This document shows, one piece after another, positions 1-10,483 of a DNA stretch of 64,000 bases (its first letter is position 1; every line of letters starts with the position of its first letter). This DNA is from Pelagibacteraceae bacterium GOM-A1 (lineage in GTDB: Bacteria > Pseudomonadota > Alphaproteobacteria > Pelagibacterales > Pelagibacteraceae). The stretch is from NCBI GenBank assembly GCA_001704065.1, contig LHBX01000024.1, positions 1 to 64,000 of the forward strand. Reading direction: 5' to 3'. Under the pieces are notes generated by a model. That model ran no database searches and was not told where the DNA came from. It was given only the letters and a program-made list of their open reading frames with translations. Position numbers and translations under genes: made by a program.

Positions 1-1697
1 GCTCTAGGCAAAATTTTGTCAAAATAATAATTTCCTGTATTTAATTTATCTTCATAAAACTCTTTATTGTTTTCCAAATTTTCATAGCTTTTTCTCATTG
101 TTTTTAGCCATATAAATGAAAGACAAAAATAACCAAAAAATCTTAAATAATCATTACATGATGCGCTTATATCGTCTTTTGGCGTATTGCCATTAGGAGA
201 TATCCAGTCCGTGAAATCTGACAATATATTTTTTAATTCAGATATTTTTTTTACATGTTCATTTAAATTGTCTACTTTTGAACAATTTTGAATTTCTGTA
301 TCTACATATTTCATAAAATTTTCAAAAACTTTTTTCTGACTAATTTTTCTAAATACAAAATCAATTGCCTGCACAGAATTAGTTCCTTCGTAAATAGGTG
401 TAATTCTATTATCTCTAAATAATTGTTCTATCCCTTGGTCTTTGGTATAACCATAGCCACCAAAAACCTGAATTGCTTCATTGGTTATTTCCATACCCAT
501 ATCTGTAAAAAATGACTTAATTACTGGGGTCATAAGACCTACAATATCCGATGCATCTTTTTTTACTTCCTCTGAACTATGACTTAAGCTTACATCTACC
601 TGCTGAGCCATCCAAAAAGATAAGGATCTTTCTCCCTCAATTATAGACTTCATATTTAATAAACTTCTTCGAATATCTGCGTGCTTAATAATTAAATCTG
701 TTTCTCCATTAGAATTATTATTTGATTTACCTTGTTTTCTCTCTTTAGAATAACTTAAAGCAGTTTGATAAGCTGTTTCAGATAGACCTAATCCTTGTAT
801 ACCGACAACGATTCTTTCTAAGTTCATCATTGTAAACATAGAATTTAAGCCTTTGTTCTCTGGTCCGATCATATACCCTTTGGCATCATCAAAACTTAAT
901 ACACATGCGGGTGAACCTTTAATACCCATTTTTGATTCAATTGAAACAGTATTGACGCCGTTTCTTGGACCAATTGATCCATCATCATTAATTTCATATT
1001 TTGGTACTAAAAATAAACTTATTCCCTTCGTTCCTTTTGGTGCGTCCTGCGTTCTTGCTAAAACAAGGTGTATAATATTTTCAGTTAAATCGTGGTCACC
1101 AGAAGTAATAAAGATTTTTTGTCCACTTATATTATAAGTACCATTTTCATTTTTAATTGCCTTTGTTTTTATTAATCCTAAATCTGTTCCACATTGAGGC
1201 TCTGTTAAACACATTGTCCCACTCCATTTACCCTCAACAATTTTAGGAAGATATGTGTTTTTGATTTCTTCAGTTGCATGACTCAAAATACAATTGTATG
1301 CACCTATACTTAATTCACTATATAATTTAAAAGATAAACTTGATGATGAAAGCATTTCATCAAAAAAAGCACTTACAGTTTTTGGCATTCCTTGACCACC
1401 ATATTTTGGATCACAAGTTAAAGATACCCATCCATCTTCTATAAATTTTGAATATGCCTCTTTATAACCTGGAGGAGTTCTAACTACTCCATTTTCATAG
1501 ACACAAGGATTTTCGTCTCCAGCTTTTGCTAAAGGAAGAAGCATTTCTTCATTAATTTTTGCAGCTTCCTCTAAGATATCTTTTACTAAATCAGAAGTGA
1601 CTTCTTTATATTTTTCAATTTCGTTATAATTTTTATTATCTTTTAAATGTTCAAATAAGAACATCATATCTTTCACAGGTGCGGAATAAACAGTCAT
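1..1697 (-). CDS. Acyl-CoA dehydrogenase, DmdC-like (3-methylmercaptopropionyl-CoA dehydrogenase family); truncated by the window edge
   Basis: Minus-strand open frame from ATG at 1697 running off the left edge; reads MTVYSAPVKDMMFLFEHL...LTEPQCGTDLGLIKTKA...ITSGDHDL...QVFGGYGYTKDQGIEQLFRDNRITPIYEGTNSVQ, typical acyl-CoA dehydrogenase motifs. Confidence 0.85.
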   Translation of the reverse strand, partial: MTVYSAPVKDMMFLFEHLKDNKNYNEIEKYKEVTSDLVKDILEEAAKINEEMLLPLAKAGDENPCVYENGVVRTPPGYKEAYSKFIEDGWVSLTCDPKYGGQGMPKTVSAFFDEMLSSSSLSFKLYSELSIGAYNCILSHATEEIKNTYLPKIVEGKWSGTMCLTEPQCGTDLGLIKTKAIKNENGTYNISGQKIFITSGDHDLTENIIHLVLARTQDAPKGTKGISLFLVPKYEINDDGSIGPRNGVNTVSIESKMGIKGSPACVLSFDDAKGYMIGPENKGLNSMFTMMNLERIVVGIQGLGLSETAYQTALSYSKERKQGKSNNNSNGETDLIIKHADIRRSLLNMKSIIEGERSLSFWMAQQVDVSLSHSSEEVKKDASDIVGLMTPVIKSFFTDMGMEITNEAIQVFGGYGYTKDQGIEQLFRDNRITPIYEGTNSVQAIDFVFRKISQKKVFENFMKYVDTEIQNCSKVDNLNEHVKKISELKNILSDFTDWISPNGNTPKDDISASCNDYLRFFGYFCLSFIWLKTMRKSYENLENNKEFYEDKLNTGNYYFDKILPR

Positions 1698-1729
1698 AAA
1701 TTTAATAGTATCAAATTAAGTTAATTTTT

Positions 1730-2839
1730 TTATTTTTGCAAATATGCAATAATCGCATCTCCCATACCAGAAGTTGAAATTTCTTTTGTTCCTTTTGACA
1801 TAATATCTCTAGTTCTTAACCCATCATCTAGTACATTTTGCACTGCTTTTTCTAAGTCATCAGCCTCTTTATCTAAGTCAAGGGAGTACCTCAGGGCCAT
1901 TGCAAAACTCAAGATGGTTGCAATTGGATTTGCAATTCCTTTTCCAGCAATATCTGGAGCAGATCCATGAACAGGCTCATACATTGCTCTCATTTCACCA
2001 TCTTTATTTTTTGCACCCAAAGAAGCTGAGGGTAATAAACCTAAAGATCCCGTCAGCATAGATGCTTCATCTGACAACATATCACCAAACAAATTATCTG
2101 TCACAATTACATCAAATTGCTTTGGATTTCTCAAAAGTTGCATTGCACAATTATCTGCAAGCATATGATTTAACTCAACATCTTTAAATTCTTTATCGTG
2201 AAGATTTTGAACTTCCTCTTTCCATAATTGACCTGCTTCCATAACATTCGATTTTTCACAGGAAGTAACTTTATTGTTTCTCTTCTTTGCTAGATCAAAT
2301 GCAACTCTAGCAACTCTTTTAATTTCTGATGAAGTATAAGTATGAGTGTTTATTCCTTTACGTTCACCATTATCAATTGGCTTAATTCCTCTCGGCTCAC
2401 CAAAATAAATGCCACCTGTCAATTCTCTAACAATCATGATGTCTAGACCTGATACGATTTCAGGTTTTAGGGTAGATGCCTCAACTAATTGTTTAAAACA
2501 AATTGCAGGCCTCAAATTTGCAAATAATTTTAATTCTTTTCTTAGCTTAAGAAGAGCTCTCTCAGGTCTTTTGGAAAAATCTAAATTATCATATTTTGGT
2601 CCACCCACAGCTCCTAAAATGACTGCTTCACATTCTAATGATTTATAAAATACTTCATCTGTAATCGGTGTTCCGTGCTTGTCGTAAGATGCTCCTCCAA
2701 CTAAGGCCTCTTCCATATCAAAATCAAGAGATTTATTTACATTAAACCAAGTTATAATTTTTTTAACTTCACCAATAACCTCGGGACCAATACCATCACC
2801 TGGTAATAATAAGAATTTTCTTTTTTTGACTTTAATCAT
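1730..2839 (-). CDS. leuB: 3-isopropylmalate dehydrogenase
   Basis: [10 protein letters not shown]...[29 protein letters not shown]; adjacent leuD and leuC. Confidence 0.97.
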   Translation of the reverse strand: MIKVKKRKFLLLPGDGIGPEVIGEVKKIITWFNVNKSLDFDMEEALVGGASYDKHGTPITDEVFYKSLECEAVILGAVGGPKYDNLDFSKRPERALLKLRKELKLFANLRPAICFKQLVEASTLKPEIVSGLDIMIVRELTGGIYFGEPRGIKPIDNGERKGINTHTYTSSEIKRVARVAFDLAKKRNNKVTSCEKSNVMEAGQLWKEEVQNLHDKEFKDVELNHMLADNCAMQLLRNPKQFDVIVTDNLFGDMLSDEASMLTGSLGLLPSASLGAKNKDGEMRAMYEPVHGSAPDIAGKGIANPIATILSFAMALRYSLDLDKEADDLEKAVQNVLDDGLRTRDIMSKGTKEISTSGMGDAIIAYLQK

Positions 2840-3437
2840 TAAATATCCAAGGCTTTGTGGATTTTAATTTTTCTTCAAATGAAATTATTTTATTAGACTT
2901 TTCCAAAGACAGTGCAATATCATCTAGTCCCTCAATTAAACATTTTTTTTTAAATTCATCTAATTCAAATTTGATTTCTTTATTCCCAAAAATTATTTTT
3001 TGATCTGGTAAATTTATTGCAATTTCTTCTTGTCTCTTAGAATATTCAGAAAGTTCTTTTATCTGTTCATCATTAACTTTAATAGGCAATATTCCATTTT
3101 TAAAACAATTATTATAAAATATATCTGCGTAACTAGTACTTATAACGCAAGTGATACCAAAGTCTAAAAGTGCCCATGGCGCATGTTCTCTAGATGATCC
3201 ACATCCAAAATTATTCCCTGCAATTAAAATCTTAGAATTATCATATGGAGATTTATTTAAGATAAAGTCATCTATTACTTTACCTTCTTCGTCATATCTC
3301 ATTTCATAAAATAAATTTTTTCCAAGTCCTGTTCTTTTTATTGTTTTTAAAAATTGCTTTGGAATAATCATATCTGTATCGATATTTACAATTGGTAAAT
3401 ATGCAGGAATACTTTTTAATGTTGAGAATTTGTTCAT
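2832..3437 (-). CDS. leuD: 3-isopropylmalate dehydratase small subunit
   Basis: [15 protein letters not shown]...[17 protein letters not shown]. Confidence 0.97.
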   Translation of the reverse strand: MNKFSTLKSIPAYLPIVNIDTDMIIPKQFLKTIKRTGLGKNLFYEMRYDEEGKVIDDFILNKSPYDNSKILIAGNNFGCGSSREHAPWALLDFGITCVISTSYADIFYNNCFKNGILPIKVNDEQIKELSEYSKRQEEIAINLPDQKIIFGNKEIKFELDEFKKKCLIEGLDDIALSLEKSNKIISFEEKLKSTKPWIFND

Positions 3438-4841
3438 TTAACTATTGTATTTTCTAACATCATCTAAATTTCCAGATATAGCAGCTGCAGCAGCCATAGC
3501 TGGACTAACTAAATGAGTTCTTCCACCTCGTCCTTGTCTTCCTTCGAAATTTCTATTTGATGTTGATGCACATCTTTCTTCTGGCTTCAACTTATCTGCA
3601 TTCATAGCTAAACACATTGAGCAACCTGGCTCACGCCATTCAAATCCAGAATTTTTAAATATTACATCTAAACCTTCTTGCTCTGCTTGTTGTTTTACTA
3701 ATCCTGAACCAGGAACTATCATTGCATTTACATGAGAAGCAATTTTTTTATCTTTTAATATTTTTGCAGCTTCTCTTAAATCTTCAATTCTTCCATTTGT
3801 GCAACTTCCAATAAAAACTTTATCAATTCTAATATCTTTTATTTTAGTTTTCGGCTTTAAACCCATATATTTTAATGACCTGTTAATAGAATTTTTTCTG
3901 TCTTCGTTTTGCTCATTTTCAGGATCGGGAACAATTCCATCAATATCTACTACATCCTGAGGCGAAGTTCCCCAAGTTACCATTGGTTTAATATCTTTGC
4001 CCTCAAGACTGATTTCTTTGTCAAATACTGCATCACCATCAGACTTTAATTTACTCCAATATTCTAATGCTTTGTCCCAATTTGAATTCTTTGGAGACAT
4101 TGGTTTACCTTTTAAATAATTAAAAACTTTTTCATCTGGTTCTATAAGTCCAGCCCTTGCTCCACCTTCAATTGTCATATTGCAAATAGTCATTCTTTGT
4201 TCGACACTTAAATTCGAAATTAAGTTTCCAGCATATTCAATTACATAACCAGTTCCACCAGCTGTACCAATTTTTCCGATTATTTGTAATATTACATCCT
4301 TAGATGTTACTCCAACAGGAAGAGATCCATTAACGTTTATTCTAAAATTTTTTGATTTTTTTTGAACTAAAGTCTGTGTTGCCAAGACATGTTCCACTTC
4401 CGAAGTTCCAATTCCGAATGCTAGTGCACCGAATGCTCCGTGAGTGGCTGTATGACTATCACCACAAACGATAATAGTTCCAGGTTGTGTGAAACCTTGT
4501 TCTGGACCAATAATATGAACTATTCCTTGTCTTTTATCGTTCATTCCAAAAAGATTTATTCCAAATTCTGTACAATTTTTTTCTAGTGTCTCAATTTGTA
4601 TTTTTGAATCTTCGTCAGTAATAGGTACTGATCTATCCGTTGTTGGAACATTATGATCTGCTACTGCTAAAGTTAAAGAAGGTTGTCTAACTTTTCTATT
4701 AGAATTTCTTAAACCTTCAAATGCTTGTGGACTAGTAACTTCATGAATTAAATGTCTATCAACAAATAAAAGTGAAGTCCCATCCTCTTGTTGATGAACA
4801 AGATGATCATTCCATATTTTATCGTATATAGTTTGAGACAT
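3438..4841 (-). CDS. leuC: 3-isopropylmalate dehydratase large subunit
   Basis: DKIWNDHLV...[15 protein letters not shown]...[11 protein letters not shown]. Confidence 0.97.
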   Translation of the reverse strand: MSQTIYDKIWNDHLVHQQEDGTSLLFVDRHLIHEVTSPQAFEGLRNSNRKVRQPSLTLAVADHNVPTTDRSVPITDEDSKIQIETLEKNCTEFGINLFGMNDKRQGIVHIIGPEQGFTQPGTIIVCGDSHTATHGAFGALAFGIGTSEVEHVLATQTLVQKKSKNFRINVNGSLPVGVTSKDVILQIIGKIGTAGGTGYVIEYAGNLISNLSVEQRMTICNMTIEGGARAGLIEPDEKVFNYLKGKPMSPKNSNWDKALEYWSKLKSDGDAVFDKEISLEGKDIKPMVTWGTSPQDVVDIDGIVPDPENEQNEDRKNSINRSLKYMGLKPKTKIKDIRIDKVFIGSCTNGRIEDLREAAKILKDKKIASHVNAMIVPGSGLVKQQAEQEGLDVIFKNSGFEWREPGCSMCLAMNADKLKPEERCASTSNRNFEGRQGRGGRTHLVSPAMAAAAAISGNLDDVRKYNS

Positions 4842-4850
4842 TGTAAAAAA

Positions 4851-5432
4851 TTATTTTTTTACTTCAGGATTTTCTTTTTTTTCATCAGTTTTTTTTTCTA
4901 CTGATGGGGTTTCTTCTTTAGTTTCTTTTTTTTCTTCTGGTTTTTTTGCTTCTACTTTTGGAGCATCTTTATTGGAATCTTGTTGGCTATCTGCTGTTTT
5001 TTGTTCTGTATTAGGCATAACATTTTCTTCTGTTACTTCGTGAATCTTAGTTTCAACATCTATACCTATTTTCTTTTTAATTTTTTCTGCAATTCTTGCA
5101 GATTTACCTGTTCTATCTCTCAAATAATATAATTTGGCTCTTCTAACTTTTCCTGACCTTACAACTTTAATTGTATCTACAATCGGACTATATAAAGCAA
5201 ATGTTCTTTCCACACCCTCACCAAAAGAAATTTTTCTTACAGTAAAAGAAGAATTGATATCTCTATTTTTTTTTGCAATACACACACCTTCAAAATATTG
5301 AATACGATCTCTTTTTCCCTCAGTTATTCTAACTCCAACTTTAACAATGTCCCCTGGGAAAAATTCTGGATGCTTTCTCTCAGAAATAATTTTTTTTACT
5401 TTAGATTGATTAATTTCTTCAATTGTCTTCAT
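4851..5432 (-). CDS. rplS: 50S ribosomal protein L19 with lysine/glutamate-rich C-terminal extension
   Basis: [32 protein letters not shown]...[20 protein letters not shown] followed by ~65 aa of low-complexity K/E sequence. Confidence 0.95.
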   Translation of the reverse strand: MKTIEEINQSKVKKIISERKHPEFFPGDIVKVGVRITEGKRDRIQYFEGVCIAKKNRDINSSFTVRKISFGEGVERTFALYSPIVDTIKVVRSGKVRRAKLYYLRDRTGKSARIAEKIKKKIGIDVETKIHEVTEENVMPNTEQKTADSQQDSNKDAPKVEAKKPEEKKETKEETPSVEKKTDEKKENPEVKK

Positions 5433-5433
5433 T

Positions 5434-6129
5434 TTAATTCTCTTTAGTCTTTTTATATAATTGCCACAAATCTGGTCTTCGGTCGCGTGTTATAGCCTCA
5501 GATTGAGATAAACGCCAGTCTTTAATTTTGGCGTGATCGCCTGATAATAGCACATCTGGAACACTTTTTTCCTCCCATATTTGAGGTTTTGTAAATTGAG
5601 GATACTCTAAAAGTCCGTTTTCAAAACTTTCTTCTTTAGCTGAATTTGTATTGCCAAGAATACCAGGAATAAATCTTAAAATTGCATCAAGAATTACAAA
5701 TGAAGCTCCTTCACCTCCAGATAAAACAAAGTCTCCTATACTTAATTCCTCAATATTTCTTGTTTTTAATAATCTTTCATCAACTCCTTCAAAGTGTCCA
5801 CAAATTATATTTATTGTTTTTTCTTGAGATAGTTGTTTTGCTAATTGATGATTGAACAACTTACCCTTCGGACTTAGATAAATAATCTTTTCGCCATCTT
5901 TAACATTCATATCTATTGATTTTGCTAATACATCTGCTTTCATTAACATACCTTCACCTCCTCCATAGGGAGTGTCATCAACAGTTTTATGTTTATCAAA
6001 TGCATACTCTCTTATATCCACAGTATCTATTTTCCATTTATTCTCTGATAGTGCTTTACCAAAAATACCTTGACCTAAATAACCTGGAAAAAAATCTGGA
6101 TAGAGTGTGAATATACGAGCTTCTAACAT
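5434..6129 (-). CDS. trmD: tRNA (guanine37-N1)-methyltransferase
   Basis: [13 protein letters not shown]...[12 protein letters not shown]...[11 protein letters not shown]; between rpsP and rplS. Confidence 0.97.
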   Translation of the reverse strand: MLEARIFTLYPDFFPGYLGQGIFGKALSENKWKIDTVDIREYAFDKHKTVDDTPYGGGEGMLMKADVLAKSIDMNVKDGEKIIYLSPKGKLFNHQLAKQLSQEKTINIICGHFEGVDERLLKTRNIEELSIGDFVLSGGEGASFVILDAILRFIPGILGNTNSAKEESFENGLLEYPQFTKPQIWEEKSVPDVLLSGDHAKIKDWRLSQSEAITRDRRPDLWQLYKKTKEN

Positions 6130-6605
6130 TATTTTTTTTCTTCTTCCTTAGGTGCTTCTGCTGGCTTAGCTTCTTCCTTAGGTGCTTCTGCTGGCTTAGC
6201 TTCTTCCTTAGGTGCTTCTGCTGGTTTAGCTTCTTCCTTAGGTGCTTCTGCTGGTTTAGATGCATCTCCTTCTGGTTTCACTTCTCCACCTTCGTCAGTT
6301 TTTTTTCTATCTTTTTTAGGAATTGCTTTTTGAGGATTGTTTCCTTTTTCAGGCATTGGCATTATATCGTTTTCTCCCAATAACCTTGCAACTCTTGTTG
6401 TTGGCTGAGCTCCTTGACCTAACCAATATTTAATTCGCTCAGAATCTAAACCAATCCTTTCCTTTTTATCCTTCGGTAATAACGGATTATAAAAACCTAA
6501 TTTTTCTATAAACCTTCCGTCTCTTGGAAATCTACTATCAGCCACAACAATTTTATATACTGGCCTTTTTTTAGTACCTCCCATTGATAGTCTCATTTTT
6601 AACAT
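6129..6605 (-). CDS. rpsP: 30S ribosomal protein S16 with repetitive C-terminal tail
   Basis: [40 protein letters not shown]-terminal ([10 protein letters not shown]) repeats. Confidence 0.96.
   Translation of the reverse strand: MLKMRLSMGGTKKRPVYKIVVADSRFPRDGRFIEKLGFYNPLLPKDKKERIGLDSERIKYWLGQGAQPTTRVARLLGENDIMPMPEKGNNPQKAIPKKDRKKTDEGGEVKPEGDASKPAEAPKEEAKPAEAPKEEAKPAEAPKEEAKPAEAPKEEEKK
6151..6260. repeat. 30-bp tandem repeat, about 3.7 copies, inside rpsP (10-aa unit [10 protein letters not shown])
   Basis: GGTGCTTCTGCTGGCTTAGCTTCTTCCTTA at 6151-6180 and 6181-6210; copies with one C>T change at 6211-6240 and 6241-6260 (partial). Confidence 0.95.
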
Positions 6606-6619
6606 TACTTATATCTCCT

Positions 6620-7978
6620 TTATTTTAATTGATTAAATAGTTCAGGCGGGATCCCTTTATCCGCCATTCCTTTCATGTTTCCTTTAGACATTTTTTTCAT
6701 CATTTCTGACATCATCTTAAATTGTTTTAACAACTTATTGATAGTGGCAATGTCTGTACCTGAGCCATTAGCAATTCTTTTTTTTCTTGATCCATTTATA
6801 ATTTTAGGATTTTCTCTTTCTTGCTTTGTCATTGATAAAATAACAGCTTCATTTTGAGTTATAATTTTTTCATCTATTCCTGATTGGTCCATTTGTGATT
6901 TAATTTTTGAAACTCCAGGGAGAAATGACATTATGCCTTCAATTCCACCCATCTTTTTCATTTGACGTAATTGAGAAAGATAATCTTCCATCGAGAATTG
7001 ACCTTTTTTAATTTTCTCCTCTGTTTTCTTTAAATTTTCTTGATCTAAATCTTCTGAAGCTTTTTCAACTAAGGAAACGATATCTCCCATTCCCAAAATT
7101 CTATTTGCTATTCGATCAGGATGGAAAACTTCAAAATTCTCAATTTTTTCTCCAACACCAAGAAACTTTATGGGGACCTCAGCAACATATTTCATACTCA
7201 ATGCAGCTCCACCTCTTCCATCTCCATCTGCTCTTGTAAGTATAATGCCGCTCAAATTTACTGTATTTTTAAATTCCTTTGCTACATTAGCAGCAACTTG
7301 ACCTGTTAGAGAATCTGCTACCAGTATAGTTTCTGCAGGATTAATAATAGTTTCAATTTGTTTGATTTCATTCATCATTTGAAAATCTATTTGTGTTCTT
7401 CCAGCAGTATCAAATAAAACTACTTCACAACCATTTAAATTTGCAGCACTTAAAGCTCTTCTACAAATATCAGCAGGAAGCTGGCCTTCTATAATTGGCA
7501 AAGTTTCAATATTATTTTGTTCACCCAAAAGTCTCAATTGCTCTTGCGCGGCAGGTCTGTAAACGTCCAAACTAGCCATCATAACTTTTTTCTTGTTATT
7601 TTTTTCTAAAAATTTTGCTAATTTTGAGGTTGTTGTGGTTTTTCCTGAACCTTGCAATCCAACTAACATGATTGGAACTGGAGGGACAGCATTAAGGGAG
7701 ATTTCAGAATTCTTATCACCTAAAAAAGATACTATTTCGTCATAAACGATTTTTACAACCATATCCCCGGGAGAAGTTGATCTTATAATTTCCTGACCTA
7801 GCGCTTTGGGCTTAACTCTACTAATAAACTCCTTAACTACGTCTAATGAAACATCGGCTTCTAACAAAGCCAACCTTATACCTTTTAAACCCTCGTCAAC
7901 TTGCTTTTCATCAAGAGAAGGAGATTTTTTTAATGAAGAAAAAATTTCTTCAAATTTATTAGTTAAATTTTCAAACAT
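6620..7978 (-). CDS. ffh: Signal recognition particle protein; start trimmed to MFENLTNKFEEIF
   Basis: GLQGSGKTTTTSKLA, DTAGRTQ and C-terminal M-domain. The track's longer start (8059) would translate through a structured RNA leader. Confidence 0.95.
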   Translation of the reverse strand: MFENLTNKFEEIFSSLKKSPSLDEKQVDEGLKGIRLALLEADVSLDVVKEFISRVKPKALGQEIIRSTSPGDMVVKIVYDEIVSFLGDKNSEISLNAVPPVPIMLVGLQGSGKTTTTSKLAKFLEKNNKKKVMMASLDVYRPAAQEQLRLLGEQNNIETLPIIEGQLPADICRRALSAANLNGCEVVLFDTAGRTQIDFQMMNEIKQIETIINPAETILVADSLTGQVAANVAKEFKNTVNLSGIILTRADGDGRGGAALSMKYVAEVPIKFLGVGEKIENFEVFHPDRIANRILGMGDIVSLVEKASEDLDQENLKKTEEKIKKGQFSMEDYLSQLRQMKKMGGIEGIMSFLPGVSKIKSQMDQSGIDEKIITQNEAVILSMTKQERENPKIINGSRKKRIANGSGTDIATINKLLKQFKMMSEMMKKMSKGNMKGMADKGIPPELFNQLK

Positions 7979-8086
7979 AATTTCGCACAGCAAGTATCGC
8001 ACCAGTGGGCGAACCCTCGCTGACTGGTGTCGATCTCTTTGTTTCCAAAGACACCGCAAATTGCTGTATTTTGCGGAAGTGCGCGT
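7979..8086 (-). ncRNA. Structured 5' leader RNA of ffh (candidate cis-regulatory 'ffh' motif)
   Basis: Locally GC-rich island directly upstream of the ffh ATG. On the minus strand: CCGCAAA-ATACAGCAA-TTTGCGG (8054-8076); GGTGTC...GACACC enclosing CTTTG-GAAA-CAAAG (8026-8055); ACCAGT...GGG-TTCG-CCC-ACTGGT (8001-8028). The first loop ACAGCAA is complementary to TTGCTGT just before the start codon (7987-7993). Confidence 0.8.
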
Positions 8087-8137
8087 AAATTATATTAGAG
8101 GTTCAAAAAGTCAATAAATAAGTTAAGTATTATTTAT

Positions 8138-8962
8138 ATGGAATTTGAAGCATTTAAAATGGATGGATTAGGTAACGACTTTGTTATTATTGATCAGAGA
8201 ATAAATAGTTTAAACTTATCAAATGACCAAATCTTAAAAATTTGTGACAGAGATTTCATAGGGTGCGATCAGTTGATCTACATAAACAAAAGTCAAAAAG
8301 CTGATGCTGATGTTGCTTTTTTTAACTCGGATGGAAGCCGCTCAGATGCATGTGGAAATGGAACTAGATGTGTTGCTTATTTACTAAGTATTGAAAAAAA
8401 TAAAAAAGAAATTGAAATTTTGGTATCATCAAAAATATTAAAATCTAAAGTTCTTAATAATAAAGATGTTGAAACGATAATTGGAACTCCAAATTTAGAG
8501 TGGAACAAAATTCCTTTAAGTAAAAATCTTGATACTAAAAATCTATCACTTGGTATGATTGATATTGACGGAAATAAAATGAATGATGGTATTGCAGTGA
8601 ATGTTGGTAACCCTCATGTAGTATATTTTTGCGAGGATATAGAAAAAATAAATTTAAAAAAATATGGACCATTAATAGAAAATCATGAAGTTTTCCCTGA
8701 GAAATGCAATGTCACAATAGCTCAGAAAATTAGTGATCAACATTACAAAATTAAAGTTTGGGAGAGGGGTGCAGGTTTAACAAAAGCTTGCGGGACTGCA
8801 GCATGTGCAACGGCAGTTGCAGCTAATTTAAATCAACTACAAAACAGTAATTCAAAAATAGAATTTTCAACAGGAATTTTAAATATTCAAATTGATAATG
8901 AATTAAATATAAAAATGAGAGGTCCTGTATCTGAAATTGAAAAGATTAATATCAAAATATAA
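8138..8962 (+). CDS. dapF: Diaminopimelate epimerase
   Basis: KMDGLGNDFVIID...DACGNGTRCVAYL...ERGAGLTKACGTAACATAV. Confidence 0.97.
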   Translation: MEFEAFKMDGLGNDFVIIDQRINSLNLSNDQILKICDRDFIGCDQLIYINKSQKADADVAFFNSDGSRSDACGNGTRCVAYLLSIEKNKKEIEILVSSKILKSKVLNNKDVETIIGTPNLEWNKIPLSKNLDTKNLSLGMIDIDGNKMNDGIAVNVGNPHVVYFCEDIEKINLKKYGPLIENHEVFPEKCNVTIAQKISDQHYKIKVWERGAGLTKACGTAACATAVAANLNQLQNSNSKIEFSTGILNIQIDNELNIKMRGPVSEIEKINIKI

Positions 8963-9879
8963 TGGGTATTTTTGAAAAATTTAAAATCGGATTTAAAAGA
9001 AGTGCAAGCAATATAGCATCAGGCCTTAAAGAAATAATAGTTAAGAAAGAAATTGACGATGTAACTCTTGACAAAATAGAAGAATTCTTGATTGGCTCAG
9101 ATGTTGGCATAGATGCAGCATCAGAGATAAAATCTATAATTGCTCAAAAAAAGATTGATCCTAAAAATGATCCAATCAAGGAAGTTTTCGAAATACTTAA
9201 TAATTATATTTTAGAACTAATGACACCCCTAGAAAAAAAAGATTTTTTTTTAAAAAAGGAAAAGACAAATATAATATTAGTTTCAGGTGTTAATGGAGTT
9301 GGTAAGACAACTACTATTGGAAAATTAGGAAAAATATTCATACAAAATAATAATAAAGTTCTTTTTTCAGCATGCGATACATTTAGAGCAGCTGCTATTG
9401 ATCAATTAGAAGAATGGGCTAACAGGGTTGATGCTAAAATTGTAAAATCAGATCCTGGTTCAGATCCAGCTTCAGTTGCTTTTAAAGCAATGGAAATAGC
9501 TCAAAATCAAAACATAAATCAAGTAATAGTAGATACGGCAGGAAGATTACAAAATAAAAAGAATTTAATGGATGAATTAAAAAAAATAGGAAATGTAATT
9601 AAAAAAAGTGATGAAACAGCACCTCACGAGGTTATTTTAGTTTTAGATGCAACGTCGGGGCAAAACATAATTAATCAACTCGAAGAATTTAATAAATTAC
9701 TTCCAATTACAGGCATCATAATGACAAAACTTGATGGAACTGCAAAAGGCGGAATATTGATTGCGATTTCAAAGAAATATAAAGTACCTATTGTTGGTCT
9801 CGGACTTGGAGAAAAAGAGGATGACTTACAAATATTTGAAGCTGAGAAGTTTGCAAATGCTTTTACCCAAGTTAATTAA
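8962..9879 (+). CDS. ftsY: Signal recognition particle receptor
   Basis: GVNGVGKTTTIGKLG...DTFRAAAIDQL...DTAGRLQNKKNLMDEL...TKLDGTAKGG. Confidence 0.97.
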   Translation: MGIFEKFKIGFKRSASNIASGLKEIIVKKEIDDVTLDKIEEFLIGSDVGIDAASEIKSIIAQKKIDPKNDPIKEVFEILNNYILELMTPLEKKDFFLKKEKTNIILVSGVNGVGKTTTIGKLGKIFIQNNNKVLFSACDTFRAAAIDQLEEWANRVDAKIVKSDPGSDPASVAFKAMEIAQNQNINQVIVDTAGRLQNKKNLMDELKKIGNVIKKSDETAPHEVILVLDATSGQNIINQLEEFNKLLPITGIIMTKLDGTAKGGILIAISKKYKVPIVGLGLGEKEDDLQIFEAEKFANAFTQVN

Positions 9880-10435
9880 GCAAATTTTTAGAAATTAAAG
9901 GTTTATAGATATTGCACTCAAAATTATTTTTTAGAGATTTATAACCACAGCTTTCAGCATAAGAAGATATTATAAAATTTAATTTGCCAGAGGTATTAGC
10001 AATTTCTAGCTTATTATTTTTTATGTCATATTTTAAATTTTCATTAAAATTTTTTTTTGCACTTATCAAAATTAAAGTGTTGTTGTCATTTAATAAGTAG
10101 TAAGCAAAATCTTCTGGGAAAAGTGGGTAATTATATTTTTTTGATATTTTTTTAACTTTTTTTGGAAACCAGTCATATGAAATTAAAGGGTAATCTTTAT
10201 TTAAATTTTTATCATATAAGTATAAGTCCTGTGGAAAATCATTAATATAATTAGAAAATTCTCCCTTTGCTAAAATAGCTTTCTTCCGTGTTTTAAAATA
10301 TAGAGTGAACTCACTATTGTAAGAGTTCATTTTTCCAATATGAAAATAATTGTTATCATAGTACTCATTATTTATTTCTGAACTAAGTTTTGTTGGTAAT
10401 ATTAATAAAAAAAGTAATAAAGGGAATTTAAACAT
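9872..10435 (-). CDS. Hypothetical secreted protein
   Basis: 187-aa ORF with N-terminal hydrophobic signal-like segment; tail-to-tail overlap with ftsY. Confidence 0.6.
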   Translation of the reverse strand: MFKFPLLLFLLILPTKLSSEINNEYYDNNYFHIGKMNSYNSEFTLYFKTRKKAILAKGEFSNYINDFPQDLYLYDKNLNKDYPLISYDWFPKKVKKISKKYNYPLFPEDFAYYLLNDNNTLILISAKKNFNENLKYDIKNNKLEIANTSGKLNFIISSYAESCGYKSLKNNFECNIYKPLISKNLLN

Positions 10436-10483
10436 ATCTAAAATTAGAATTTAAAAGTGATGTGGATTTGTTTAAATTATGTC

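Noticed and set aside
853-1137. 94-aa plus-strand ORF
   Set aside because: Antisense to the clearly coding dmdC-like gene; no family features.
6056-6265. 69-aa minus [13 protein letters not shown] repeats
   Set aside because: Alternative-frame translation of the rpsP 30-bp repeats; an artefact of a repeat length divisible by 3.
7979-8086. Possibility that the leader is 4.5S SRP RNA (ffs), tmRNA or a tRNA
   Set aside because: Lacks the conserved SRP loop (GGTCAGGTCCGGAAGGAAGCAGCC-like); the GGGTTCGCCC element lacks full tRNA/tmRNA context and abuts the ffh start codon.
7806-8117. 103-aa plus ORF over the ffh leader
   Set aside because: Antisense to ffh and its structured leader; not protein-like.
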